Assembly: GCF_030973515.1 (NCBI RefSeq)
Contig: NZ_JARGZA010000009.1
Location: forward strand, 107,596-171,595
Reading direction: 5' to 3'
Source: Jannaschia maritima
Lineage (GTDB): Bacteria > Pseudomonadota > Alphaproteobacteria > Rhodobacterales > Rhodobacteraceae
DNA length: 64,000 bases
Shown piece by piece: positions 16,057 to 24,295 of the stretch (position 1 is the first letter of the stretch; every line of letters begins with the position of its first letter). The notes under the pieces are model-generated. The model searched no databases, was not told the origin of the DNA, and saw only the letters and a list, made by a program, of their open reading frames with translations. The translations under genes were made by a program, and so were the position numbers.

Positions 16057-17349
16057 CTACCGCTCCGGGATCAGCCCCCTCGGGCTGAACCGCAGCACCA
16101 GCAACAGGATGACCCCCATGGTCAGCAGGCGCATGTGGGCCGCGGCCTCCTGCAGATGGGCCTTCAGCCACGTGCCGTCGGCCATGCCGGCGGTGATCAG
16201 GTCCATCAGGCCCCCGCCCAGCGGTTCGACCTGGACCCACAGCCACCACACCAGGAAGCCGCCCAGCACCGCGCCGAAGTTGTTGCCCGACCCGCCCACG
16301 ATCACCATGACCCAGATCAGGAACGTATAGCGCAGCGGTTGGTACGACGACGGCGTCAGCTGCCCGTCCAGCGTCGTCATCATCGCGCCCGCCAGACCGC
16401 AGACGGCCGATCCCAGCACGAAGACCTGCAGGTGCCGCGCGGTGACGTCCTTGCCCATCGCCTCCGCCGCGACCTCGTTGTCGCGAATGGCGCGCATCAT
16501 GCGGCCCCAGGGCGAGGCCAGCGCCGCCTGCGCCAGCCACAGCAGGATCAGCAGAACCACCGTGAACAACCCGGCATAGGACAGCTTCACCGCCAGCGAC
16601 GACGCCGTCACGACGTCCACGCCCAGGCCGGCGGCGCGCTCCTGGAAGTCGGCCGATTGCTGCAGGTCGATCTCGTACGGCACGGGTCGCGGCAGGCCGA
16701 TCACGTTCTTCACGCCGCGCGACAGCCAGTCCTCGTTCTTCAGCACGGCGATCACGATCTCGGCGATGCCCAGCGTCGCGATGGCCAGGTAGTCCGACCG
16801 CAACCCCAGCGCCGTCTTGCCCACCAGCCAGGCGGCCCCCGCCGCCAGCAGCCCGCCCACGGGCCAGGCCAGCAGGATCGGCAGGCCCAGGCCACCCAGA
16901 TACCCGCTGACGGCCGGGTCCACGGCTTCCACCCGCTCGACGCCTCCGTCATAGACGGCGCGGTACACGAAGAACCCCGCCAGCAGGATCGCGGCCACGG
17001 CCCAGCCGCGATAACGGCCCAACCGCGACCAGGCCAGGATCGCCGCCACGATGGTCGCGGCCCCCAGGACCAGCCCCGTCAGCACCCGCACGCCGCCCGC
17101 CGCCCAGGCCTCGCCCGTGGGGGGCATCGACACCAGCACCGCCCCCAGGCCGCCCAGGGCGACGAACCCCATGACGCCGACGTTGAACAGCCCGGCATAG
17201 CCCCACTGCATGTTCACGCCCAAGGCCATGATCGCCGACACCAGACCCATGTTCAGGATCGTCAGCGACACGTTCCACGACTGAACGAAGCCGGTCCCGA
17301 CGAACAGGAGCGCCACGAGGCCGAACAGCAGGATGCCACGCGTCGTCAT
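16057..17349 (-). CDS. livM: Branched-chain amino acid ABC transporter permease LivM
   Basis: LivM is one of the two membrane subunits of a branched-chain amino acid (HAAT family) importer. The 430-residue protein has about ten membrane segments, the family motif ALGLRSDYLAIATLGIAEI in the middle, and MMRAIRDNEVAAEAMGKD near residue 310, which is the cytoplasmic coupling loop. FSPRGLIPER ends the protein as usual. It is somewhat longer than E. coli LivM owing to an extra hydrophobic stretch near residues 90-150. Its ATG overlaps the livH stop (ATGA). Confidence 0.93.
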   Translation of the reverse strand: MTTRGILLFGLVALLFVGTGFVQSWNVSLTILNMGLVSAIMALGVNMQWGYAGLFNVGVMGFVALGGLGAVLVSMPPTGEAWAAGGVRVLTGLVLGAATIVAAILAWSRLGRYRGWAVAAILLAGFFVYRAVYDGGVERVEAVDPAVSGYLGGLGLPILLAWPVGGLLAAGAAWLVGKTALGLRSDYLAIATLGIAEIVIAVLKNEDWLSRGVKNVIGLPRPVPYEIDLQQSADFQERAAGLGVDVVTASSLAVKLSYAGLFTVVLLILLWLAQAALASPWGRMMRAIRDNEVAAEAMGKDVTARHLQVFVLGSAVCGLAGAMMTTLDGQLTPSSYQPLRYTFLIWVMVIVGGSGNNFGAVLGGFLVWWLWVQVEPLGGGLMDLITAGMADGTWLKAHLQEAAAHMRLLTMGVILLLVLRFSPRGLIPER

Positions 17350-18356
17350 ACCGATCTCCCCGCGAACAGACCCGTCGGACGGAACAGCAGCACGACCAGC
17401 AGGATCACGAAGCTGACCGCGAACTTGTAGTCGGTCGACAGCAGCTGCACCAACCCCTCCGGCTCCAACGCTTCCGGCAGGGCGTATTCCAGCACCTTCT
17501 TCAGCGGATAGGTGATCGTCACCTCGGTGAAGGCGATCAGGAAGCCGCCCGCGATCGCGCCCAGGGGGTTGCCCAGCCCACCCACGATGGCCGATGCGAA
17601 GATCGGCAGCAGCAGCTGGAAGTACGTGAACGGCTTGAACGACTTGTCCAGCCCGTACAGCGTGCCCGCCACCGTCGCCAGCGCGGCCACGATCAGCCAG
17701 GTGATGACCACGACCCGTTCGGGGTCGATGCCCGACAGCAGCGCCAGATCCTCGTTGTCCGAATAGGCCCGCATCGACTTGCCGGTCCGCGTCCGGTTCA
17801 GGAACCAGAACAGGGCCGCCACCACGATCACCGCCACCACGACCGTCAGCGCCTGGCTGGACCGGATGGCCAGGCCCTCGTCCAGCCCGGTCATGTCGCG
17901 GAAGTCGCGGGCCGAGATCAGGAACCGCGCCCCGTCCGCGAAGCGCTGGTCGTCCGGCCCGATCACGAAGCGCACCAGGCCGTTCGTGATGAACATGACC
18001 CCCAGCGACGCGATCACGAAGATCACCGGCACCGCCTTCTTCGCGCGATAGAACCGGTACACGACCCGGTCGGTCCCAAGCATCAGCAGCGCGGTCGCGG
18101 CGATCCCAAGGGGCAGCGCGATCAGCGCCGTGGGCAAGGGCCCAGCCGACACCCCGGCGGCCTGCAGGCCCCAGGTCCCCAGGATCACGACCATCGTGCC
18201 GAAGGCCATCGTGTCCCCATGCGCGAAGTTCGAGAACCGCAGGATCCCATAGATCAGCGTCACCCCCAGCGCCCCCAGCGCCAGCTGCGCGCCATAGGCC
18301 GTGGCCGGCACGATCACGAAGTTCGCCAGGGTGACGAAGGCGTTGAGAAGGTCCAT
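17346..18356 (-). CDS. livH: Branched-chain amino acid ABC transporter permease LivH
   Basis: LivH is the partner permease of LivM. The 336-residue protein shows the LivH signature GVTLIYGILRFSNFAHGD near residues 30-47, the coupling segment RTGKSMRAYSDNEDLALLSGID near 190-215 and FASAIVGGLGNPLGAIAGG near 265-280. The start codon overlaps the preceding small secreted-protein gene as TGATG, so that gene is part of the operon. The C-terminus LLVVLLFRPTGLFAG is typical. Confidence 0.94.
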   Translation of the reverse strand: MDLLNAFVTLANFVIVPATAYGAQLALGALGVTLIYGILRFSNFAHGDTMAFGTMVVILGTWGLQAAGVSAGPLPTALIALPLGIAATALLMLGTDRVVYRFYRAKKAVPVIFVIASLGVMFITNGLVRFVIGPDDQRFADGARFLISARDFRDMTGLDEGLAIRSSQALTVVVAVIVVAALFWFLNRTRTGKSMRAYSDNEDLALLSGIDPERVVVITWLIVAALATVAGTLYGLDKSFKPFTYFQLLLPIFASAIVGGLGNPLGAIAGGFLIAFTEVTITYPLKKVLEYALPEALEPEGLVQLLSTDYKFAVSFVILLVVLLFRPTGLFAGRSV

Positions 18357-18748
18357 CAGTTCCCCGCGTGATATGTACAGGACCCGGTCCATTGCGACAG
18401 AACAAATTGCCCGACAAACTGAGTATGGCGTGAATGGACCGCCGTGCCGTCGTTCAGAATTGAAGTCGCTTGCACGGTGCCTGCCGTAACCGGCTCGATG
18501 AACGACACGGCTGCTTCGCCTATGACCGGATATACGTTCACTAACCCTTGATTTCCTTGCATGTATGCGTTGCCACGCCCACTGTCCTCTACAAAGAATG
18601 TCAGGTTCATCCTGCCGGTATCGCACTTTCCCGCGTAGCACTCGCTCGTAAATTCGCATGCCCAAGACACCGGTGCCGCGGATACGAATTGCGGTAGCGA
18701 GGCAATCAGGATCCATGGCATATATTTACTCAAAGTGATGACTCGCAT
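18356..18748 (-). CDS. Small secreted cysteine-containing protein in the liv operon (4th of four)
   Basis: This 130-residue protein has a signal peptide (LSKYMPWILIASLPQFVSAA) and a mature part starting with the cysteine motif CEFTSECYAGKC and ending in TGSCTYHAGN. The same C-x-F-x-S-E-C start and TG-x-C end appear in the gene at 19050-19418, so the two look paralogous. Cysteine pairs imply a disulfide-bonded periplasmic domain. It overlaps the upstream gene by 19 bases and the livH start by TGATG. Its composition is markedly less GC-rich than livH. Function unknown; a role with the transporter is only suggested by position. Confidence 0.78.
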   Translation of the reverse strand: MRVITLSKYMPWILIASLPQFVSAAPVSWACEFTSECYAGKCDTGRMNLTFFVEDSGRGNAYMQGNQGLVNVYPVIGEAAVSFIEPVTAGTVQATSILNDGTAVHSRHTQFVGQFVLSQWTGSCTYHAGN

Positions 18749-19053
18749 CGTCCGGGGAAGACGCCGCGCAGGTGGGCGCCCTCGAATTGCAACAGATCGG
18801 CCCCGCCATCGGGCGCGACCGACAGCACGATCGCCGTCGCCCCGACCCCGGTGCGCCATTGCGCGACCGAACCGCCTCCGTCGTCGCGGAACAGCGTCAG
18901 CGCCTCGCCGAACAAGTCCGCGCTCAGACGACCCGACGCCCCCGCCGCGGATACTGGCATGACGATCACCGGCGGGTCCACCGCGCGGCTGTCCGCCGGA
19001 ACGGTGGCGAAGGTGCAGGTCGCACCGGCCAACAGCATCGCCGCGGCACTCAC
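18730..19053 (-). CDS. Small secreted protein in the liv operon (3rd of four)
   Basis: This 107-residue protein starts at a GTG (19053) that overlaps the upstream stop codon as GTGA. An N-terminal hydrophobic stretch (AAAMLLAGATCTFATV) looks like a signal peptide. The mature part contains LSADLFGEALTLFRDDGGGSVAQWRTG and ends FPGRCESSL; only two cysteines are present, one near each end, as in its neighbours. No family recognised. A lipoprotein is possible but the residues before the cysteine do not fit a good lipobox. Confidence 0.68.
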   Translation of the reverse strand: MSAAAMLLAGATCTFATVPADSRAVDPPVIVMPVSAAGASGRLSADLFGEALTLFRDDGGGSVAQWRTGVGATAIVLSVAPDGGADLLQFEGAHLRGVFPGRCESSL

Positions 19054-19418
19054 TCCGCAACCTCGCAGAGACCGGTATAGGTGATCGCCATGCCGGATCC
19101 TGGCAGATGGACGGTCGACCATGCGCCCGTAGCCGTCCAACTCAGACCATGGCTGTCCCTGCTATCGCCCGAGAAGGCGGTGACGTTCGCAGGCAACGCG
19201 CCCCGGACGTTCGAGTAGAGACCAGCGAACGTGCCGAAATCGGTCACCAGTTCCGCACGGCCCGCCGCCGGGTCCGTCTCGACACCGACGGCGAACGCCG
19301 TCTCAGCACAGGGCTCGCCGGGGATGCACTCCGACACGAAGGCGCATTCCATCGCCCCCGCCGTCGCCGGCACGATCAGCGCCGCAGCGCAGGCGATCCG
19401 TTCGATCCGTCCTAGCAT
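19050..19418 (-). CDS. Small secreted cysteine-containing protein in the liv operon (2nd of four)
   Basis: This 122-residue protein has a clear signal peptide (IACAAALIVPATAGA) followed by MECAFVSECIPGEPC and, at the C-terminus, TYTGLCEVAE. The cysteine arrangement matches that of the gene at 18356-18748. The middle, with repeated short Gly/Thr/Phe strands, suggests a beta-rich domain. The ATG at 19418 lies within the last codons of the upstream gene (7-base overlap). Function unknown. Confidence 0.75.
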   Translation of the reverse strand: MLGRIERIACAAALIVPATAGAMECAFVSECIPGEPCAETAFAVGVETDPAAGRAELVTDFGTFAGLYSNVRGALPANVTAFSGDSRDSHGLSWTATGAWSTVHLPGSGMAITYTGLCEVAE

Positions 19419-19909
19419 GTCGTGACGATCTCACCGATGCCGTGGTCTATGGTGGGTCCCTGGCAGGGCCAGGCGTCCCGGTCCACCCGCGCCGCCTCGA
19501 CGTTCACGCGCGCGGCCTGCACTGCATAGTCGACGACGCCGGGGCAGGACCCGACATAGGATGGCGGCTCGTTCCGGAGGAACGGGGTCGTCGTGACGCG
19601 CAGGGCGCCGTCCTCGTCGGTAGAAAACGACCCCATGGCGGCTGACCCCGCCGATCCGAACACGGCGAGCGTCGCCTCGAACGGATCCGGGTCGATCGCC
19701 GTCAGATGCCCGATCCGGCCCGACCCGATCGCCGCGGCCGGTCGGTTCTCCGCATAGCCGAACCGGACGGGCAGCGACCGCTCCGACGGGGAACGGCGCA
19801 CCTCGCACGACAGCACCGTCGTGAAGGCGGCCTCCGGTATCGGGACCGCGCCGCAGGCCGATGCCACGGACACGGCGAATGGGAGCAGGGCGCGCACCAC
19901 CCCCCTCAC
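19412..19909 (-). CDS. Small secreted protein in the liv operon (1st of four)
   Basis: This 165-residue protein begins at a GTG (19909) overlapping the livF stop as GTGA, so it is translated directly after the ATPase. The N-terminus (VVRALLPFAVSVASACGAVP) is a signal peptide, perhaps a lipoprotein signal ending at the SAC cysteine. Further cysteines occur in VLSCEVRR, YVGSCPG, WPCQG and the terminal VTTC. It is larger than the other three but has the same outline: export signal, cysteine, beta-rich middle, late cysteines. No family recognised. Confidence 0.72.
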   Translation of the reverse strand: MRGVVRALLPFAVSVASACGAVPIPEAAFTTVLSCEVRRSPSERSLPVRFGYAENRPAAAIGSGRIGHLTAIDPDPFEATLAVFGSAGSAAMGSFSTDEDGALRVTTTPFLRNEPPSYVGSCPGVVDYAVQAARVNVEAARVDRDAWPCQGPTIDHGIGEIVTTC

Positions 19910-20742
19910 CCCCCCAGGAAGCTGCGCCGGACCTGCTCGTCCGCCAGCAGTTCCTTGCCCGTCCCAGTATGCGCGTTCGCCCCCTGCACCAGGACATAGC
20001 CCCGGTCCGCGATGGCCAGCGCCTGCCGGGCGTTCTGCTCGACCATCAGGATGGGGATGCCCGTGCGCGCGACCTCGATGATGCGGTCGAACAGCTCGTC
20101 CATGACGATGGGGCTGACCCCCGCCGTGGGTTCGTCCAGCATCAGGACCTTGGGCTTCGTCATCAGCGCACGGCCCACGGCGACCTGCTGGCGCTGCCCG
20201 CCCGACAACTCGCCCGCCGCCTGCCGCCGCTTGTCCGCCAGGATGGGGAACAGATCGTAGATCTGCGCCATGGTGCCCCGGATGTCGTCACGCCGGATGA
20301 AGGCGCCCATCTCCAGGTTCTCCTCCACCGTCAGGGTGGGGAAGATGTTGGACGTCTGCGGCACGAAGCCCATGCCCGCCTTCACGCGGTCCTGGGGCGT
20401 CAGCGCGGTGATGTCCTCGCCGTCCAGCCGCACGCTTCCCTTGCGCAGGTTCAGCATCCCGAACACCGCCTTCATCGCGGTGGACTTGCCCGCGCCGTTG
20501 GGGCCCACGATGACCGCGATCTGGCCCGGGTCCACGGCGATGGTGCAATCGTGCAGGATGTCCGCGCCGCTGCCGTAGCCGCCGGTCATGGCCTCGCCGA
20601 TCAGGAAGGCATTGACGCCCGCGGGTCGGTCGGACGGTTCGGGCGCCGTGCCCGCGCCCATCGTGCCGCCCTGCCCCGGCTTCGTGATCGACCGGTCCTT
20701 GTTGCCCCGGTCGTCGGCGTAGGGATTCGCCCGACCGCTCAC
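19906..20742 (-). CDS. livF: Branched-chain amino acid ABC transporter ATP-binding protein LivF
   Basis: LivF is one of two ATPases of the liv importer. The 278-residue protein has Walker A GPNGAGKST near residues 79-87, the signature LSGGQRQQVAVGRAL near 155-170 and Walker B VLMLDEPTAG. About 45 unusual N-terminal residues rich in Gly, Asp and Pro precede the ABC domain; a start further downstream is possible. It is separated from livG by 154 bases containing an 11-base tandem repeat and is coupled by GTGA to the first small secreted-protein gene. Confidence 0.92.
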   Translation of the reverse strand: MSGRANPYADDRGNKDRSITKPGQGGTMGAGTAPEPSDRPAGVNAFLIGEAMTGGYGSGADILHDCTIAVDPGQIAVIVGPNGAGKSTAMKAVFGMLNLRKGSVRLDGEDITALTPQDRVKAGMGFVPQTSNIFPTLTVEENLEMGAFIRRDDIRGTMAQIYDLFPILADKRRQAAGELSGGQRQQVAVGRALMTKPKVLMLDEPTAGVSPIVMDELFDRIIEVARTGIPILMVEQNARQALAIADRGYVLVQGANAHTGTGKELLADEQVRRSFLGG

Positions 20743-20811
20743 GCCACGCGATCCCGAGCATGCGCTCTGTCAAATCCCGAAACGCGCAACGCCATCCCGG
20801 CGAACGCCGTA

Positions 20812-20849
20812 TGCACGGGGGGTGTACGGGGGGTGCACGGGGGGTGTAC
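20812..20849. repeat. 11-base tandem repeat between livG and livF
   Basis: Three copies of TGyACGGGGGG (TGCACGGGGGG, TGTACGGGGGG, TGCACGGGGGG) and a partial fourth (TGTAC) stand head to tail in the livG-livF gap. The alternation of C and T at position 3 between copies is regular. A related GGGGGGCGTACGGGG stretch occurs near 32756-32770. Function unknown; it may simply be slipped-strand expansion. Confidence 0.85.
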
Positions 20850-20896
20850 GCGCATTTTCCGCACCGGGGCGGAAATCCGCGACGATATGAAACACC

Positions 20897-21676
20897 TCAC
20901 GCGACCTGATCCTTGTTCTTCAGGCCCGTGCCCAGATACGCCTCGATCACCTGCTCGTCGGCCTTGATCCGGTCCAGCGTCCCTTCGGCTAGGACCTTGC
21001 CTTCGGCCATGACGATGACGGGGTCGCAGATCTTGCCGATGAAATCCATGTCGTGCTCGATCACCACGAAGGTATAGTTCCGCTCCCGGTTCAGGCGCAG
21101 GATCGCATCGCCGATCGTGTTCAGGAGCGTGCGGTTCACGCCGGCCCCCACCTCGTCCAGGAACACGATCCGGGCGTCGACCATCATGGTGCGCCCCAGT
21201 TCCAGCAGCTTCTTCTGCCCGCCCGAAATGTCCGACGCCCGCTGGTCGGCCAAATGGGCGACGGTCAGAAAGTCCAGCACCTCGTCCGCCTTGGCGCGCA
21301 GCGCGCGCTCGGCGTCCGCGATCCGACGGCGCCCGAACCATGTGTTCCACAGCGACTCGCCCGCCTGCCCGCCGGGCACCATCATCAGGTTCTCGCGGCA
21401 GGTCATCGACCCGAACTCGTGCGCGATCTGGAACGTGCGCAGCAGGCCCTTGTGGAACAGCTCGTGCGGCGGCAGCCCGGTGATGTCCTCGCCCGCCATC
21501 GTCACCGTGCCGGAAGTCGGCTTCAGCACGCCCGCGATCACGTTGAACAGCGTCGTCTTGCCCGCCCCGTTGGGCCCGATCAGCCCCGTGATCGAACCGG
21601 GCGCGACCGTCAGCGTCGCCCCGTCCACGGCCCGGAAGCCGCCGAAGTGCCGGTGCAGGTCATGGACCTCGATCAT
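20897..21676 (-). CDS. livG: Branched-chain amino acid ABC transporter ATP-binding protein LivG
   Basis: LivG is the second ATPase of the importer. The 259-residue protein has FGGFRAVDGATLTV, Walker A GPNGAGKTT at about residues 36-44, the LivG-type insertion with RTFQIAHEFGSMTCRENLMM, the signature DISGGQKKLLELGRTMM and Walker B IVFLDEVGAG (LDEV rather than the common LDEP). It follows livK by 75 bases on the same strand. Confidence 0.93.
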   Translation of the reverse strand: MIEVHDLHRHFGGFRAVDGATLTVAPGSITGLIGPNGAGKTTLFNVIAGVLKPTSGTVTMAGEDITGLPPHELFHKGLLRTFQIAHEFGSMTCRENLMMVPGGQAGESLWNTWFGRRRIADAERALRAKADEVLDFLTVAHLADQRASDISGGQKKLLELGRTMMVDARIVFLDEVGAGVNRTLLNTIGDAILRLNRERNYTFVVIEHDMDFIGKICDPVIVMAEGKVLAEGTLDRIKADEQVIEAYLGTGLKNKDQVA

Positions 21677-21751
21677 GTCGTGCGGACCCCTTCCACGCGA
21701 CGGCCCCGGGCGTCGAACCCGGGGCCGCGCGACGTCAAGCCAGAACGGCGA

Positions 21752-22939
21752 TCAGCGGAAGCCGACCATCTGCTCGGCACCGCCCTCGAACGTCACCTCG
21801 CGGTAATTGCCCGCGGCCTCGCCCGGTCCGATCAGGTTCACGCCGGTCGCGCCGACATAGTCGATCTCGCCGCCATCGGCGAGGATCTGCAGGCCACGGG
21901 CCAGCTCGCCCGCCTGGATCTCCTCGCCCGGGCCGTTTGCCACGTTCAGGACCTCGTCCTTGTAGACCGACGGATCGGTGGACCCGGCCGCCTGCATCGC
22001 CAGCATCAGCAGCGCTGCGGCGTCGTAGGCCTCCGGCGCGAAGGCCCCGGTCGAATCGAACGCGTCCCCCGACAGCTCGCCGAAGCGGCTCGCCAGCTCT
22101 TCCGGCGGGGAAGGGTTGGCACCCATCGAGCCGTCGATCTCGTCGCCGAAGTTCTCGACCAGCTGGTTCCCGATCATCCCGTCCGGGAAATAGAACGTGT
22201 CGAACGCGCCCGTGTCCAGGGCGGAACGCACGATGCCAGAGCCGCCCGAATCGACATAGCCCGCGACCACCAGCAACTCGCCGCCCGCGGCACCCAGGGC
22301 GCCCACCTCCGCCGAATAGTCGGCACGGTCGTCCTCGTGCGCGGCGTTGATCGTCACGCTGCCGCCCCGCTCCTCGAACGCGGCCTGGAAGCTGTCGGCC
22401 AGACCCTTGCCGTAGTCGTTGTTCGTATAGGTGACGGCGACTTCCTCGATCCCCTTGTCCATCAGGGCTTCCGCCATCACGACGCCCTGGCGGGCATCCG
22501 ACGGGGACGTGCGGAAGAACAGGCCGTTATCCTCGACCGTGGACAGGCCGGGCGACGTGGCGGAGGGCGAGATCATGACGATGCCGTTGGGCATCGCGAC
22601 GTTCTGCAGCGTGGCCCCCGTCTCGCCGGAGCACATGCCGCCGACGATGCCCACCACGCCGTCCGACGTGATCAGGCGCTCGACCGCCGCAGTCGCCGCG
22701 GACGCATCGATGCAGGTCGAGTCGGCCCGCACCGTTTCCACCGTCACGCCGTCCAGCAGCGCGCCGCTCTCGTTGACTTCGGCGACCGCGAACTCGGCGG
22801 CGGCGCCCATGTCGACCGCCATCGATTCCAGCGGGCCGGTGAAGCCCAGGCTGATGCCGATCTTGACGGGGCTGTGGCCGTCCGCGAACGCGGCGGTGGC
22901 GGCGAGGGTCGCGGCCGTGGCCAGCAATACCTTCTTCAT
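21752..22939 (-). CDS. livK: Branched-chain amino acid ABC transporter substrate-binding protein
   Basis: This 395-residue periplasmic protein has a signal peptide (MKKVLLATAATLAATAAFADG) and a type I periplasmic-binding fold of the Leu/Ile/Val receptor family (KIGISLGFTGPLESMAVDM near the start; VVGIVGGMCSGETGAT, VAVTYTNNDYGKGLADSFQ). It is the first gene of the liv unit and probably feeds LivGFHM. A disulfide may form between the cysteines in DSTCIDA and GGMCSGE. The ligand cannot be fixed from sequence; the family also binds amides and aromatic compounds. Confidence 0.92.
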   Translation of the reverse strand: MKKVLLATAATLAATAAFADGHSPVKIGISLGFTGPLESMAVDMGAAAEFAVAEVNESGALLDGVTVETVRADSTCIDASAATAAVERLITSDGVVGIVGGMCSGETGATLQNVAMPNGIVMISPSATSPGLSTVEDNGLFFRTSPSDARQGVVMAEALMDKGIEEVAVTYTNNDYGKGLADSFQAAFEERGGSVTINAAHEDDRADYSAEVGALGAAGGELLVVAGYVDSGGSGIVRSALDTGAFDTFYFPDGMIGNQLVENFGDEIDGSMGANPSPPEELASRFGELSGDAFDSTGAFAPEAYDAAALLMLAMQAAGSTDPSVYKDEVLNVANGPGEEIQAGELARGLQILADGGEIDYVGATGVNLIGPGEAAGNYREVTFEGGAEQMVGFR

Positions 22940-23087
22940 TCGTTCGACTCCCTGTTGGAACGTTGTCCGGCGCGCAGCCTAAGCGGCGGTCGCCTGATTG
23001 GAAAGCATCGAATCCGAGCAATCCCGCCCTTTCCCGCAAGCCCGCGGGCGCCCATATTGCCCCTGGTTGCACGAACGGAGGATCGGC

Positions 23088-23303
23088 ATGCCGCTGGATC
23101 GACTCGTCCTTCTCCTGGTGACCGTGCTCTGCGCGGCGGGCGCGACCGTCTGGCTGGTCGCCTGGGCCACCGCGTCGGCGCACCTGCCCATCGGCTGGGC
23201 CCTGATCGTGCCGATCATGCTGGTGGGTTACGTCCTGTGGCGCGTGGTGGCGGACAGGTTGGCCGACCGGCGCGACGACCCCTACGACGGAATGGATCCG
23301 TGA
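23088..23303 (+). CDS. Small two-helix membrane protein
   Basis: This 71-residue protein has two hydrophobic segments, LVLLLVTVLCAAGATVWLVAW and IGWALIVPIMLVGYVLWRVV, and a charged C-terminus (DRLADRRDDPYDGMDP). The ATG at 23088 follows an excellent CGGAGGA ribosome-binding sequence, which decides the start. Its stop overlaps the next start as GTGA. No family recognised; it is divergent from livK and heads a three-gene unit. Confidence 0.82.
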   Translation: MPLDRLVLLLVTVLCAAGATVWLVAWATASAHLPIGWALIVPIMLVGYVLWRVVADRLADRRDDPYDGMDP

Positions 23304-23629
23304 CGTCCCCCGCCATGCTGATCGTGACCGTCGACGCCCCCCCGGGCCGCGAGGTCGCGACCGTGCTGGGCTTGGCCAAGGGCTCCACCGTGCGGGCCAA
23401 GCATATCGGATCGGACATCGTGGCGAGCCTGCGCAACTTGGTGGGCGGCGAGGTCAAGGAATACGGCGCGCTGCTGACCGGTGCGCGCGAGCAGGCCATC
23501 GACCGAATGGTTGCCGACGCCCGCGCGATGGGGGCGGACGCCGTCGTGGGCATGCGCCTGGAAACGTCGCACATCGCGCAGGCCGCGTCCGAGGTCGTGG
23601 CCTACGGCACCGCCGTCACCCTGCGGTGA
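23300..23629 (+). CDS. YbjQ/UPF0145 family protein (heavy-metal-binding domain)
   Basis: This 109-residue cytosolic protein matches the YbjQ/UPF0145 family by its sequence order: GREVATVLGLAKGSTVRAKHIGSDIVASLRNLVGGEVKEY, AREQAIDRMVADARAMGADAVVGMRLETS and a terminal VAYGTAV. Members form pentamers and are often described as heavy-metal-binding, though the role is poorly known. The GTG at 23300 overlaps the preceding stop (GTGA); an ATG at 23315 is the alternative. Its own stop overlaps the next gene by GTGA. Confidence 0.85.
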   Translation: MTSPAMLIVTVDAPPGREVATVLGLAKGSTVRAKHIGSDIVASLRNLVGGEVKEYGALLTGAREQAIDRMVADARAMGADAVVGMRLETSHIAQAASEVVAYGTAVTLR

Positions 23630-24291
23630 GGCGCGGACGCCGCCCCGGCGCGCCTCCGCCGCCGACCCGCCCCGCCACCCCGCCGCGCCCGCCCGCCGAT
23701 GCCGCGGGCCGCGTCCTAGTCGTCGCCTGCGGCGCGCTGGCCCGCGAGATCGGGGCCGTGACGCGGGCGGGCGCATGGTCTCACCTCGACCTCCATTGCC
23801 TGCCCGCGATGCTCCACAACCATCCCGACCGCATCGCCCCCGCCCTGGCCGACGCGCTCGACGCCCGGATGGAGGCCTATGGCCGGACCTTCGTCGCCTA
23901 TGCCGATTGCGGGACGGGGGGCGCGTTGCGGAAGGTCTGCGAGGCGCGTGGCGTGCCCATGATCGCCGGGCCGCATTGCTATGCCTTCTTCGAGGGGGAG
24001 GCCGAGTTCGCCGCCCATGGCGAGACGGACGCCTTCTACCTGACGGACTTCCTGGCCCGGCAGTTCGACGCCTTCGTGATCGAACCGCTGGGGCTGGACC
24101 GCCACCCGGAGCTTCGCGACGCCTATTTCGGCAACTACCGCGCGCTCGTCTACCTGGCCCAGACCGACGACGCCGCCCTGACCGCCCGCGCCCGGGCGGC
24201 GGCGGATCGCCTCGGACTGACGTTCGAGCGACGGTTCACCGGGTTGGAGTCGTTCGCCCACGCCCTGGGTCCCGTCGCCGCGCGCGCCTGA
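23626..24291 (+). CDS. DUF1638 domain protein
   Basis: This 221-residue protein contains the DUF1638 pattern: [67 protein letters not shown] and [24 protein letters not shown]. The conserved Cys and His residues suggest a metal or corrinoid-related function; family members often lie near corrinoid methyltransferases, but none is present here. The N-terminal 25 residues are Pro/Arg-rich and may be over-called; the GTG at 23626 is favoured by the GTGA overlap with the upstream stop. Confidence 0.82.
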   Translation: MRRGRRPGAPPPPTRPATPPRPPADAAGRVLVVACGALAREIGAVTRAGAWSHLDLHCLPAMLHNHPDRIAPALADALDARMEAYGRTFVAYADCGTGGALRKVCEARGVPMIAGPHCYAFFEGEAEFAAHGETDAFYLTDFLARQFDAFVIEPLGLDRHPELRDAYFGNYRALVYLAQTDDAALTARARAAADRLGLTFERRFTGLESFAHALGPVAARA

Positions 24292-24295
24292 ACGG

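Noticed and set aside
20739..21350. Minus-strand frame reading through the 11-base repeat (PCTPRTPPVHT)
   Set aside because: It is an out-of-frame shadow of livG that happens to run across the repeat; there is no start or domain of its own.
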